From assembly GCA_018004935.1 (NCBI GenBank), contig JAGNBF010000004.1, forward strand, positions 1-48,703: a stretch of DNA of 48,703 nucleotides, given 5' to 3'. Shown one piece after another: positions 1 through 8,124 of the stretch; positions within the stretch are counted from its first letter, which is position 1; every line of letters begins with the position of its first letter. This stretch comes from Chloroflexota bacterium. GTDB taxonomy: Bacteria > Chloroflexota > Anaerolineae > Promineifilales > Promineifilaceae. Position numbers and translations under genes: made by a program. Below the pieces are notes generated by a model that saw only the letters and a list, made by a program, of their open reading frames with translations, was not told the DNA's origin and searched no databases.

Positions 1-871
1 CGAAACTATTTGTGGTGGAAGGCGGCACTCCTGTATACAGTTCGGGTGACAGAGATACCCAAGACCCCTCAGGTGCGGTGTCAGAAATCGTTAGCCCTTC
101 TGTATTACGAATTGCTTCTCCTAACAAAGTGCCTACAACTTCAGCAATCTCGCTCGTTTCGGCTAGAAAAAAGGAAAGACCACCAGTAGCCTCAGAAATT
201 TCTTCATAGAAAAACGCAACCTCGCTTTCTGTATAAACTCCTATTACGGTAATGTTAGAATTTCTTATATCACGCAAGATATTGTCTTGCCTTAAATCAT
301 CTGAGGTTCCTAATACACCATCTACCCCGGCATCAGGATCATGAGCGATTGAGTCGCCAAAAATAATAACTATCCGGCGTGCATCTTCCCGCCAACTAAA
401 GTTTTGGGACTCATATAAAGCACGCAAATAAGCCTCTTCAAAGTCACCACCGCCACCGGTAACAATATTATCCAATGCTGTTTGGATAACGCCATTGCTT
501 GCCGTAATATCTGCATCCTGTTGCCAGGCATAGGGATCATCGTAATCACCAAAAGTACCAACAGCAAAATTTGAATCAGGGACTAGTGTACGCACATTCG
601 TCATGATGGTGTTTGCGCCTGATGTAGCACTATCAATCAACCCCTCCATACTGCCGGTAATGTCAAAAAGAAAAGCAACGTCCAACTTTGGAGCTGTAAC
701 AGATGGCGTTGTCACATTGATTGTCTCAACCGTACAGCTTCCTTGCTCTAACTCAAGCGATAATGATGATGGCGTTATAACCCCTTCTTGCGCTTGAACA
801 GGAAAAGCAAAATATATGATGGCTAGAAACAAGATTGTTAGCAAAATGCCTTTGAGTGACTTGAATGACAT
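1..871 (-). CDS. Secreted VWA-domain protein, 3' end outside window
   Basis: The reading frame is open from ATG at 871 to the left edge, about 290 residues, so the C-terminus is missing. Residues 1-28 form a signal peptide (basic start, hydrophobic stretch, cleavage near FPVQA). A VWA domain follows: LDVAFLFD ends at D70, giving a metal-ion-dependent adhesion site of the form D70-x-T72-G-S74, the DxTGS variant seen in integrin-beta-like VWA domains. A second conserved-looking acidic stretch, FGDYDDP, comes about 35 residues later, and IIFGDS near the middle fits the fourth strand. The product is expected outside the membrane, binding a ligand through a divalent cation. It is the last visible gene of the long minus-strand train and lies 154 bp after the preceding gene. 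The VWA fold is clear; the ligand is unknown. Confidence 0.85.
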   Translation of the reverse strand, partial: MSFKSLKGILLTILFLAIIYFAFPVQAQEGVITPSSLSLELEQGSCTVETINVTTPSVTAPKLDVAFLFDITGSMEGLIDSATSGANTIMTNVRTLVPDSNFAVGTFGDYDDPYAWQQDADITASNGVIQTALDNIVTGGGGDFEEAYLRALYESQNFSWREDARRIVIIFGDSIAHDPDAGVDGVLGTSDDLRQDNILRDIRNSNITVIGVYTESEVAFFYEEISEATGGLSFFLAETSEIAEVVGTLLGEAIRNTEGLTISDTAPEGSWVSLSPELYTGVPPSTTNSF

Positions 872-1025
872 GATTCAACCTCGTCATAGATTGACCACCA
901 ACCCAACAACCATGTTTTCCGCCATCGCATTACTACGTGACGAATTAGTGAAAACCTGAAACCGTAGCAGGCCAAAGCAAGGTGCAATTTTCGGAACGCA
1001 AGTGTTCATCATTCCCTACATTCCC

Positions 1026-2969
1026 TTACCGCAAGGGTTTGACCCAACTGTCCCCTTGTGCCTGAAACCCTTGTGCTGATAACAAATCAGACTCATTCAA
1101 CAAATTGGCAGGAATTAGTATCTCTGTTGCCTGTTGCTCTCGTGCCCATTGCTCAAACTTCTCAAGCATTTGTTTGCCTACTCCGGTACGATAATCGCGT
1201 TGGTTACGTAGGTTCCATTCGGTGAGATGGGCTTGCATGGTTTCAAGACTTCGTCCGGTGCGTTGGTCTTGGTGTGTAGATTTGCGTAAGGAAAGCCTGG
1301 CATCACCCATGGTCTGTTTGTCATCAGCTACCTGTAGGATTATTTGCATGTTGTTTCGTTCATCAGCTGAAGATTGGTGACGGAGAATAAGAGTTCGGTT
1401 AGATTGGTCTGAGAAAGATTCAGTAACCCAGCCATGCGCCACATCTCTTCCTACAGGTGGTTTGACAGGTTTGATACCTTTGGGATCGACACGTGGTTCA
1501 GGTCTATTTAATGGGCGAATGGTCGGTGGTGCAGGCACCTGGCCCCTACCTTGCCACCAGCGCCACAAAAGCCAGAGCAAAAGCAGGATGATGGGGATCA
1601 ATAATATCCACCAGGGGAAAGCCGCTAACAGACCAGAAACAGGAGAAACGGGAGAAACAGGTACAGCAGGGACATCTGGCAGATCTGGCACATCTACCCC
1701 TGGTATTACAACCTCATCCGGGGTTACGGTTATGGGTGGAACATTCGTAACGGGTTGTGGTTCTGTTTCTGGTTGAGCACTAATCATCTCTGGCGTTGCT
1801 GTAACTTCTGTAACGGCAGTCATGCCTACTGGTGTAGATGTTACAGTGCTGTGCGGATAACCATTACAGTCAAGCCACACAATACCGCCACTAATACCTA
1901 CGGCATCACTACCAGGTAAACGAAATCCATACTCAAGATCAAGCGAATCATCAAAGGGAAGGCGACCAATATCCCAAATGACCCTTGAACCATCAACTCG
2001 TCCGCCAGAACCAGTAACATTGAAGATTTGGGCATTACCTGCTGGTGTTAATTCTTCAATGACTTGAATCGCGGCCGCAGCCGTATCCGTATCTCCATCT
2101 GTCACCGAAAGAAATAAGTCATACATCTCTATAGGCGTAGGATCAATAAAAATTTTGTCGTCGTCTGTTAACTGCTCCGCCGTTGCCAGATCAAGTTGTG
2201 AGTCAACAGGAATGTTAAGGCTATTGATAATAAGGTAGATTGGGATCCCTTGAGATTGAAACTGCGTTATCGCAGTCTCCATTTCCAAGAAACCCGCATT
2301 ATCATGTAACATCAGCACAATAGCCTGCTCACGGGTTGGGCTTTTCACTTTTGCTAACTCGTCACTCGCCAACTGTAAACCCGCCGCTAAATTTGTATCA
2401 TCACCAGGTGTGATAGCCGTTGCCTGGTTCCGCAACAGTGAAAAATCTTCCGTCAGCGACTGTACCAATATTGGTTCAACTCCTAATGTCCCAATACGGC
2501 TACTAACTAAGCCAACACGCGACAACTCTGGTATCCCTGTCGGTGATTGATAAATGGGACGAGCCAATTGATCCAAAAAAGCCTGTGTTAATAAAAAGGT
2601 GGCTTCCCAATTGGAACCTGGGCCAATTCCTGCACTGGCCGAAATATCATATACCAACATGACATCAACCGGCTTCCCAGGAATACCCCAGCATGATGGG
2701 TTTTGAGATCCAGACAGTTGAATATTGGCAGTAATATCTTGACCAACCACCAAAGTTGAAGGGCTAATCTGTCGTTGATATGGATTTGTGATCGAATCAG
2801 ACACGGGGCCAGGAATGTACGCTGGCGTTGGCGTTGGTGTAGGTTCCACAGTCTGTGCGTAAACGGAATCAGGCAAGAATCCTATTAACATGAACAACCC
2901 TAGAAACAATAACAGTCCTACCCCAACAAAGGGTTTTATTATGTGGCTACCATGCTGACTCTTTTGCAT
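1026..2969 (-). CDS. VWA domain - TM helix - cytoplasmic GNAT-like fusion protein
   Basis: Predicted 647 residues. The ATG at 2969 is chosen because AGGAGG lies nine bases upstream; an in-frame ATG at 2996 would add nine residues. Residues 12-38 are a signal or anchor segment, followed by a PTPTPTP linker. The VWA domain has its MIDAS motif DISAS at D108. A Val/Pro-rich stalk precedes a strong TM helix at about 451-473. The last 130 residues are cytosolic and look like a GNAT N-acyltransferase: HLTEW, then the acetyl-CoA pyrophosphate loop RTGVGK (about 594-599) at the start of a long helix, then LLSAQGF and a final WVKPL strand. GNAT enzymes transfer acyl groups from acyl-CoA to amines; here an outside ligand sensor seems joined to an inside enzyme or acyl-CoA-binding domain. 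VWA and TM are certain; GNAT is a fold-level reading, and activity is unproven. Confidence 0.85.
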   Translation of the reverse strand: MQKSQHGSHIIKPFVGVGLLLFLGLFMLIGFLPDSVYAQTVEPTPTPTPAYIPGPVSDSITNPYQRQISPSTLVVGQDITANIQLSGSQNPSCWGIPGKPVDVMLVYDISASAGIGPGSNWEATFLLTQAFLDQLARPIYQSPTGIPELSRVGLVSSRIGTLGVEPILVQSLTEDFSLLRNQATAITPGDDTNLAAGLQLASDELAKVKSPTREQAIVLMLHDNAGFLEMETAITQFQSQGIPIYLIINSLNIPVDSQLDLATAEQLTDDDKIFIDPTPIEMYDLFLSVTDGDTDTAAAAIQVIEELTPAGNAQIFNVTGSGGRVDGSRVIWDIGRLPFDDSLDLEYGFRLPGSDAVGISGGIVWLDCNGYPHSTVTSTPVGMTAVTEVTATPEMISAQPETEPQPVTNVPPITVTPDEVVIPGVDVPDLPDVPAVPVSPVSPVSGLLAAFPWWILLIPIILLLLWLLWRWWQGRGQVPAPPTIRPLNRPEPRVDPKGIKPVKPPVGRDVAHGWVTESFSDQSNRTLILRHQSSADERNNMQIILQVADDKQTMGDARLSLRKSTHQDQRTGRSLETMQAHLTEWNLRNQRDYRTGVGKQMLEKFEQWAREQQATEILIPANLLNESDLLSAQGFQAQGDSWVKPLR

Positions 2970-2996
2970 TGTTGTATTTCCTCCTACCACGTTCAT

Positions 2997-4247
2997 TTAT
3001 CGTTTAGGTGGACGCGTAGATCTTCCGTGTGTTACGTTTTGCCCACTATCACCCGCTTTCTCTTCCTTACGTATAGGTTTTGTAGGCATATCTCGTTTAC
3101 GCCCTTCGGGACGTACAACCGGGCCAATACTCGGACGACGTAATCCCTGCAAGGCGCGGATCAAAAGCCAAAGTAAGGCCAGCGTAGGCGCAATAAACAG
3201 TAGCCATACGGGAAACAGAACAAGAACTCGAGGCCCATCAGGTGTCACCTGGTTAAGGGGTTGGTTTAAACTATCAATCAGGCTTATCTGACCTGCTTGG
3301 GGGCTTACCTGATGCCAACCCAATGTCTGCGGTTCTAAAATGTACCCAACGGTGCGGCCGCGTTGTCCCACAAATGGCAAATTCCAGGTAATTTCGTTCC
3401 CAACCTGTTGTGCCCGGTAAAGGCTACTGGCTAGAGTAAAGCGTTCATCGTTGTAGTACTCCACCAACGTAACGTCTGTGGCGGCACTACCCACAATTCC
3501 TGCGGCAATTTCACTATAAATTTCAATTAAGGTTGTAGGATCGCTGGCTTCATAAGCATCTGCCTCAGAAGAAGCAATTTGGGAGAGAACGGTCCGGTCT
3601 GCATCTCCCAATGCCACCGTCACAATGCGAATACCTTGACCTTTGGCGAGATCCGCGGCCGCAATAGCCGCACTAGGATTACTTTGACCATCAGAAAGCA
3701 AAATGATTAATGACTGCGTTCCGGCAGGAGGGGATTCAACTGTAAACTGTTGGGTAGCCAACGCAAGCCCGGCATCAATCGCGGTGCCTCCACCATCTTG
3801 AATCCCCTGGATGGCCCCTATCACCTGCCCACGTTCCTGCTCAAAGGGCATCAACAATCCAGCTATATCATCGAAGGCAACCACAGCCACGGCATCGCTT
3901 TCCATTTCCAGTTCTGGGTCCAGATTCATTAGGTCTGCGAAATCAGAAGCGGCGTTACGTGCTTCAACAATCGGTTGTCCCGCCATACTACCGGAACGAT
4001 CTATCACCAAAGCGGCATACACAGGCGAAATATCCGTTGTTGTAACCGGTGCAGGCAACTCTTCTGCATCCATCCGCAACTCAACATCTGTAGTTTCTCC
4101 CCAAAAAACTACTGCCGGCCGCGCCACACGCTGAACGATTCCATCTTGTACAGATGTTCGTGCACCCACTGTACGCGCCAAACCCCAAAGCCCTAGGGAT
4201 ACAACAGCCAAAACCAGCAAAATTAGCTCACCCTTATATCTAGACAT
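2997..4247 (-). CDS. BatA-like VWA protein with two TM helices
   Basis: 416 residues; the ATG at 4247 is preceded by GAGGAAAG. An N-terminal TM helix (about 7-29) and a second one (about 343-366) flank an extracytoplasmic VWA domain with a complete MIDAS, DRSGSM at D83; GGGTAID and the strand LIILLSDG fit the rest of the fold. The C-terminal tail is short, basic and probably cytosolic. The layout resembles BatA/aerotolerance-type VWA membrane proteins, but no MoxR AAA ATPase gene is nearby, so the usual MoxR-VWA partnership is not shown here. A region after the VWA domain (about 255-335) looks like a beta-sandwich. The stop is 27 bp before the chosen start of the next gene, consistent with one transcript. 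It contains two GCGGCCGC sites, encoding RGR and part of an Ala run. Confidence 0.85.
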   Translation of the reverse strand: MSRYKGELILLVLAVVSLGLWGLARTVGARTSVQDGIVQRVARPAVVFWGETTDVELRMDAEELPAPVTTTDISPVYAALVIDRSGSMAGQPIVEARNAASDFADLMNLDPELEMESDAVAVVAFDDIAGLLMPFEQERGQVIGAIQGIQDGGGTAIDAGLALATQQFTVESPPAGTQSLIILLSDGQSNPSAAIAAADLAKGQGIRIVTVALGDADRTVLSQIASSEADAYEASDPTTLIEIYSEIAAGIVGSAATDVTLVEYYNDERFTLASSLYRAQQVGNEITWNLPFVGQRGRTVGYILEPQTLGWHQVSPQAGQISLIDSLNQPLNQVTPDGPRVLVLFPVWLLFIAPTLALLWLLIRALQGLRRPSIGPVVRPEGRKRDMPTKPIRKEEKAGDSGQNVTHGRSTRPPKR

Positions 4248-4259
4248 AACTTTCCTCTT

Positions 4260-5831
4260 TTAAGTTGGAATTCCAAAAAAAACAAAAAAGATAAACAGAA
4301 AACACACTCCTAAGCAAAATAATTCTTTTGGTTTTTTTAACGCTAGATCAAAAGGATACTCACGTTTTAATAGGGCAGGTGCAAGAGGAATCAACGCAGC
4401 GAATGTAAGCCATAAGTTAGAATGCTCTCTAACGGCCAAAGGCATCATAAAACGGTGTATTTGCAAAGTTGTTTCAACAGTTTCGTCACCACAGAAAATA
4501 CTTATTTTCACATTTGGATTTCCGCTTTGTTTGCCCTTGGCTTCAAGAGAGCAAGTCAAAATATCACCATCCTTATCTATCGCACAACCATTAAATGCCA
4601 GTCCCCCATTTTCTGGTGTTTCTACTGAGGCATTACAAGAGAAATTTCTCTCTACATATATTAGTATCTCAGCCTTGTCGGCACTGAATAGCCAATCATC
4701 ATGCGATATTTTTTTTACACGGGGATTGGGAAACTCTGTGATTTGAACCTGAAGCATCAAAACCACTAAGCACACGAAAAAAAGCAGAAAACTTACCGTT
4801 GGCACTGAAGATTTTATGAATCCATTATTACTATCTGTCCTGAATTGAGGATTTAATTTGACTACCTGCCAATTGATTCCCAAAACAGCAATCAATACAG
4901 AGATGTTAAGGATACGTAGCCAATGCAAACCAACATCACCTGCTTTCATCCAGACAAGTGAATCTCCCAAATATGTAAGCAGTAACAAGGCCCAGGCAAC
5001 ATATATCAAAAGTAAGTCGTTCTTCCACAAGCTATTCAACCATAATATGAAAGACCGACCTATTCCTCTCCAATGCTTGTGAGTTAACTTCCACCAGAAA
5101 TCCCTTTCCTGAATCGCAACTTTAAGAATTTGGGCTGTTATATAGGGTTTCCCCTTAGCACGCTTGAGTAAGCCTATATCAAAAAGCATATCAGTGGCTT
5201 CTGTGTTTTTTAGTTGTCCCCCCCTAGATACAGAGTTTAATAGCTTTGTTGCTCCACAGCTTTGCAAATCATCAACAATAGCATTCAGAACAAGTGATTT
5301 GCAAACAGCCTCACGGCAATACCGATTCTTTTCAGAACACCCATCTTCTGGCAAATCGTCTCTTCTTATGCTGTCCCATTCTGTTTTGATTGGCTCAAAT
5401 CCACCATGTGTATCATTTATACCATTCCGAGGGGCAAACTTAGGTGCCCCAAATTTCGCTAGAACTTCGTTTAACTGTTTATTATGTTTAATTTTCCAAT
5501 AATTTCCGATACTGATCCAAGACGTTATGATTACGCATGCGTTATTGGTTGTAGCATCAAGCAGGCTTTTCAAATCATTTAAATCATAACAGTTGCCTTG
5601 CTCAAGAAAACTGAATAAATCTAAAATCAAAACTCTTAACGTAACTTGATTGGCCGGGATGGCATCTATTATCTCCGCAAGATAATATTTAGGACCGGGA
5701 TCTGCTTGACCCCTTCCAGCTATTGTTTTCCAGAAAAGTGCCCATCCACCCCCATCAGATGACAACTCAATATCAAACTCATTATCTGGTTTTCTGTAGC
5801 TTGCAAGGCTGATAATCAAATTGTTAGGCAT
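4260..5831 (-). CDS. Multi-pass membrane protein of unknown function
   Basis: About 523 residues. ATG at 5831 is preferred (AGGG nine bases upstream); a TTG at 5837 is the alternative. Either way the start overlaps the end of the split ATPase frame, which suggests translational coupling. I recognise no family. The first 260 residues look soluble, with a Rossmann-like stretch (LRVLILDLFSFLE, then ACVIITSW) and a possible winged-helix segment around LLKRAKGKPYITAQ. Three TM helices follow at about 275-370, then a roughly 100-residue Cys-containing extracytoplasmic beta-rich domain (cysteines before ETPENGG, GCAID, LTCSLE, IFCGDE), then two further TM helices at the C-terminus. It could be a membrane effector or signal transducer working with the adjacent ATPase. 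Codon use is AT-rich compared with the flanking genes. Confidence 0.75.
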   Translation of the reverse strand: MPNNLIISLASYRKPDNEFDIELSSDGGGWALFWKTIAGRGQADPGPKYYLAEIIDAIPANQVTLRVLILDLFSFLEQGNCYDLNDLKSLLDATTNNACVIITSWISIGNYWKIKHNKQLNEVLAKFGAPKFAPRNGINDTHGGFEPIKTEWDSIRRDDLPEDGCSEKNRYCREAVCKSLVLNAIVDDLQSCGATKLLNSVSRGGQLKNTEATDMLFDIGLLKRAKGKPYITAQILKVAIQERDFWWKLTHKHWRGIGRSFILWLNSLWKNDLLLIYVAWALLLLTYLGDSLVWMKAGDVGLHWLRILNISVLIAVLGINWQVVKLNPQFRTDSNNGFIKSSVPTVSFLLFFVCLVVLMLQVQITEFPNPRVKKISHDDWLFSADKAEILIYVERNFSCNASVETPENGGLAFNGCAIDKDGDILTCSLEAKGKQSGNPNVKISIFCGDETVETTLQIHRFMMPLAVREHSNLWLTFAALIPLAPALLKREYPFDLALKKPKELFCLGVCFLFIFFVFFGIPT

Positions 5832-6072
5832 GGTCAAAATCCCTAAATATTTCTAAAGAAGAATACGCCACAGATCCCTTGGTAAACTTCCGTATAAGCC
5901 CCAACTCAGCAAGTATCTTAGCATTTTCTTTTTTAATAGGAGCTGGATTGCTATCTGGAAGCCATTTACCAGACAGCTTACAAACTTTTTTGAGGCTTCC
6001 TTTCAGATCCTCTGTCAACAGCCCATTTCTCTCGTAAAGACTTATTAAGTTTTTTACACCACTTTGTAATGC
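5824..6072 (-). pseudogene. C-terminal part of the split ATPase, after an in-frame stop
   Basis: Directly after the TAA at 6073-6075 the same frame stays open for 82 more codons to a TAA at 5824-5826. The segment ends 8 bp inside the next gene's start, as a real gene end in this operon would. Its content looks like real protein: helices (SGVKNLISLYERNG) then KILAELGLIRKFTKGSVAYSSLEIF, which reads as the recognition helix and wing of a winged-helix domain, commonly found after STAND/ORC-like ATPase modules. A TTG at 6018 gives a possible 64-residue separate product, but with no good ribosome-binding site. I read it as the severed tail of the upstream gene. A genuinely separate small protein or stop-codon readthrough cannot be excluded. 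Confidence 0.6.
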
Positions 6073-7290
6073 TTACCCTTTTGTGTCTATGTCATTCAAC
6101 TTTCCAAGTTGGTTGTATTCATATAACCACTCTGTACTGCGAAGACCAATACAAATCAGCTCCGGGTGACCTCCTACATAGTCATGAAAAGTTCTCAGGA
6201 CTTCAGTATCAGCTAGCATGTATCCAGGAAACCCACGCGAAAAATTATTGAGAACTAAATCTTTAGTTTCTTCAAGACTTAAACCATCTAAACGCACGAC
6301 TTTTAAATTAGCATTCCAATTTTGGGCGTACAAATCTAAATCAGCCATTTGTAAACGTTTCCTGAAAGGAAGAACATCAAATACAATTAGGTTAATTGGT
6401 TTTGGCCTTACCTGATTTTTTAATGAAAGCATCAATTCAAAAACAGCATCTATTATTTCCGAATGGGGCATCTCTTTTTCGAAGAGCGACGAAAACCCAT
6501 CTAATATCAAATAAAACGGGTTTTCCAGCATCTGGGGTAATGCAAAACTAGAATCAAACCGAAACAACTTCTCAATATGGGCAGTAATCACATGTTCGCT
6601 GTAGTCATCTTCGTGTACTCCGATTTGGTTGTTGAGGGTTTTCTTGTATAAGTCACTTGTCTGGTGCAGGCCTATTGCGATCTGTGAAAAGAATTGCCAG
6701 CGAAGTTTTAAATCACTATTCGCAAGGTCCAAAAAAATAACAGGCAGTGCTTGTGATAGCCTAAGATTATTCAATAATTGTCGGGAAAACACTGTCTTGC
6801 CAAAGCGAGGGGGAGCATATACCCACACCATGTGACTTTGATCATTCCTTAAGTATTCTGTAACTTTAGTCAAGGATTGTTTCCGAAGTACATCAATACC
6901 ATGACAAGTCTGTAAGTCACTAGAATGTGTGATTGGACCAAAGGGGTTAAGCACATTTACAGTCCGAATGGCATGTGTTGTTTGTCCTAGATCTAATAAC
7001 CAGAGCTTGAATTTCAGCCGAATCGTACCTATTCGTTTAGGGCGTATTATAAAACTACATTTCGAGTTTTCTGAACCATTTTTTCTCAATAGATGCTCCT
7101 GGGCACTGATTATTTCATAAGTATTCTGCTCGCTGTTTTGTTCGAGGGAAATATTCACCTGCTGTATATCGTTGGATGTGAACGCATATAACACCTCAAT
7201 CTGTACCTCTCCCTTTCGCCAACATACGTCAGATTGGACAAGTTCAAGCTGCTTTGCAAGAACAATTGTAGATGTAGATTTTGTTTCCAT
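6073..7290 (-). CDS. STAND/ORC-like P-loop ATPase, interrupted by an in-frame TAA
   Basis: About 405 residues. ATG at 7290 is chosen over GTG at 7302 because GGTGA sits eight bases before it. Residues 1-115 look like a beta-sandwich (alternating strands ending at RTVNVLNPFGPI). Then comes a P-loop NTPase: Walker A APPRFGKT with the usual first Gly replaced by Ala, and Walker B YLILDG. Helices such as VLRTFHDYVGGHPELICIGL are typical of the helical lid of STAND or ORC/Cdc6-like ATPases. The TAA at 6073-6075 stops the frame after DTKG, but the frame continues in phase for 82 codons with a winged-helix-like tail. The original protein was probably about 488 residues. Such ATPases act as signal-triggered switches; here the likely partners are the neighbouring VWA and membrane proteins. 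The gene is AT-rich. Confidence 0.75.
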   Translation of the reverse strand: METKSTSTIVLAKQLELVQSDVCWRKGEVQIEVLYAFTSNDIQQVNISLEQNSEQNTYEIISAQEHLLRKNGSENSKCSFIIRPKRIGTIRLKFKLWLLDLGQTTHAIRTVNVLNPFGPITHSSDLQTCHGIDVLRKQSLTKVTEYLRNDQSHMVWVYAPPRFGKTVFSRQLLNNLRLSQALPVIFLDLANSDLKLRWQFFSQIAIGLHQTSDLYKKTLNNQIGVHEDDYSEHVITAHIEKLFRFDSSFALPQMLENPFYLILDGFSSLFEKEMPHSEIIDAVFELMLSLKNQVRPKPINLIVFDVLPFRKRLQMADLDLYAQNWNANLKVVRLDGLSLEETKDLVLNNFSRGFPGYMLADTEVLRTFHDYVGGHPELICIGLRSTEWLYEYNQLGKLNDIDTKG

Positions 7291-7352
7291 GACTATATTC
7301 ACCGGTTTAATAAAAATACTTCAAGGAGTCAACCTATCTCAAAAGTATGCTC

Positions 7353-8123
7353 TCAACATATACGCAAAAAAAGAATAGTTTCGAAAACAATCCTTTTTAC
7401 ATACGGCCAGTTATCGAGTGCTATACACAAACTGTCTTGGTTAAAGGTTAAGATACCATTGGCACACACAGCACCTGACAATCTTATACCTCTCTTGTTT
7501 AGCAAGTACTGAAACACAACCTTTATTTCTTCTGGGAAAGAAGTAAGATTAACATCGTTGGTCAGAAATAGAACCTGATCATGATACGCATCACTACGTG
7601 CATTTCTAGCGAGTTCCCCCATTTTTCGGATTACCATCCATAACTGAATTTCCCTACTCAATATATTATTCAACTGAGGGTGTTGAGTTTCGATGTATTC
7701 ACTAAGAGCCTTCAAGCATGCAATAGCCTGGTCAACTATTCTCAGGACTTCATTCAACTTATCCTGACGAGTAACGCTGGTAACCCGATCTGTAACCCCC
7801 CACATTAACAGATCAAGATAGCTAATCCAAACTTGCAAAGTTAATCTCTGTCCTTGCTTTGCATTCTTTATCTTTTCTGCATAGTAGTTTTTTACAACAA
7901 ATTCCAGGCCGATTGGGTACATAGACACGAGTTTTTGGTTGTTTTTATTGCAAAAAACATCTATTGGATTAAATGTGTTAGTGGGTATACAATAGTGCCA
8001 ATCAAGCACACTATAGAAAATAGCACAGGCCGCATTGCTATTGCCATTCTCTTCAGCATCTGCGAATAACCGATTCCAAACCACCTGTTTTGTTTGTTTG
8101 TTATCTAAGAACGGGTTGTGCAT
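7353..8123 (-). CDS. Hypothetical protein, mostly helical
   Basis: 256 residues; ATG at 8123 follows GGGAGG at good spacing and lies 1 bp beyond the stop of the upstream VWA gene, so the two are probably co-translated. I recognise no family. The first 70 residues contain several Trp, Tyr and Cys (CAIFYSVLDWHYC). The middle is helical with hydrophobic periodicity (LQVWISYLDLLMWG, KLNEVLRIVDQAIACLKAL), and the last 70 residues alternate short strands and helices. There is no signal peptide or convincing TM helix, so it is probably cytosolic. Its position between a VWA receptor and a STAND-like ATPase in the AT-rich module suggests a linker or adaptor, but that is inference from position only. 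Confidence 0.65.
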   Translation of the reverse strand: MHNPFLDNKQTKQVVWNRLFADAEENGNSNAACAIFYSVLDWHYCIPTNTFNPIDVFCNKNNQKLVSMYPIGLEFVVKNYYAEKIKNAKQGQRLTLQVWISYLDLLMWGVTDRVTSVTRQDKLNEVLRIVDQAIACLKALSEYIETQHPQLNNILSREIQLWMVIRKMGELARNARSDAYHDQVLFLTNDVNLTSFPEEIKVVFQYLLNKRGIRLSGAVCANGILTFNQDSLCIALDNWPYVKRIVFETILFLRIC

Positions 8124-8124
8124 A

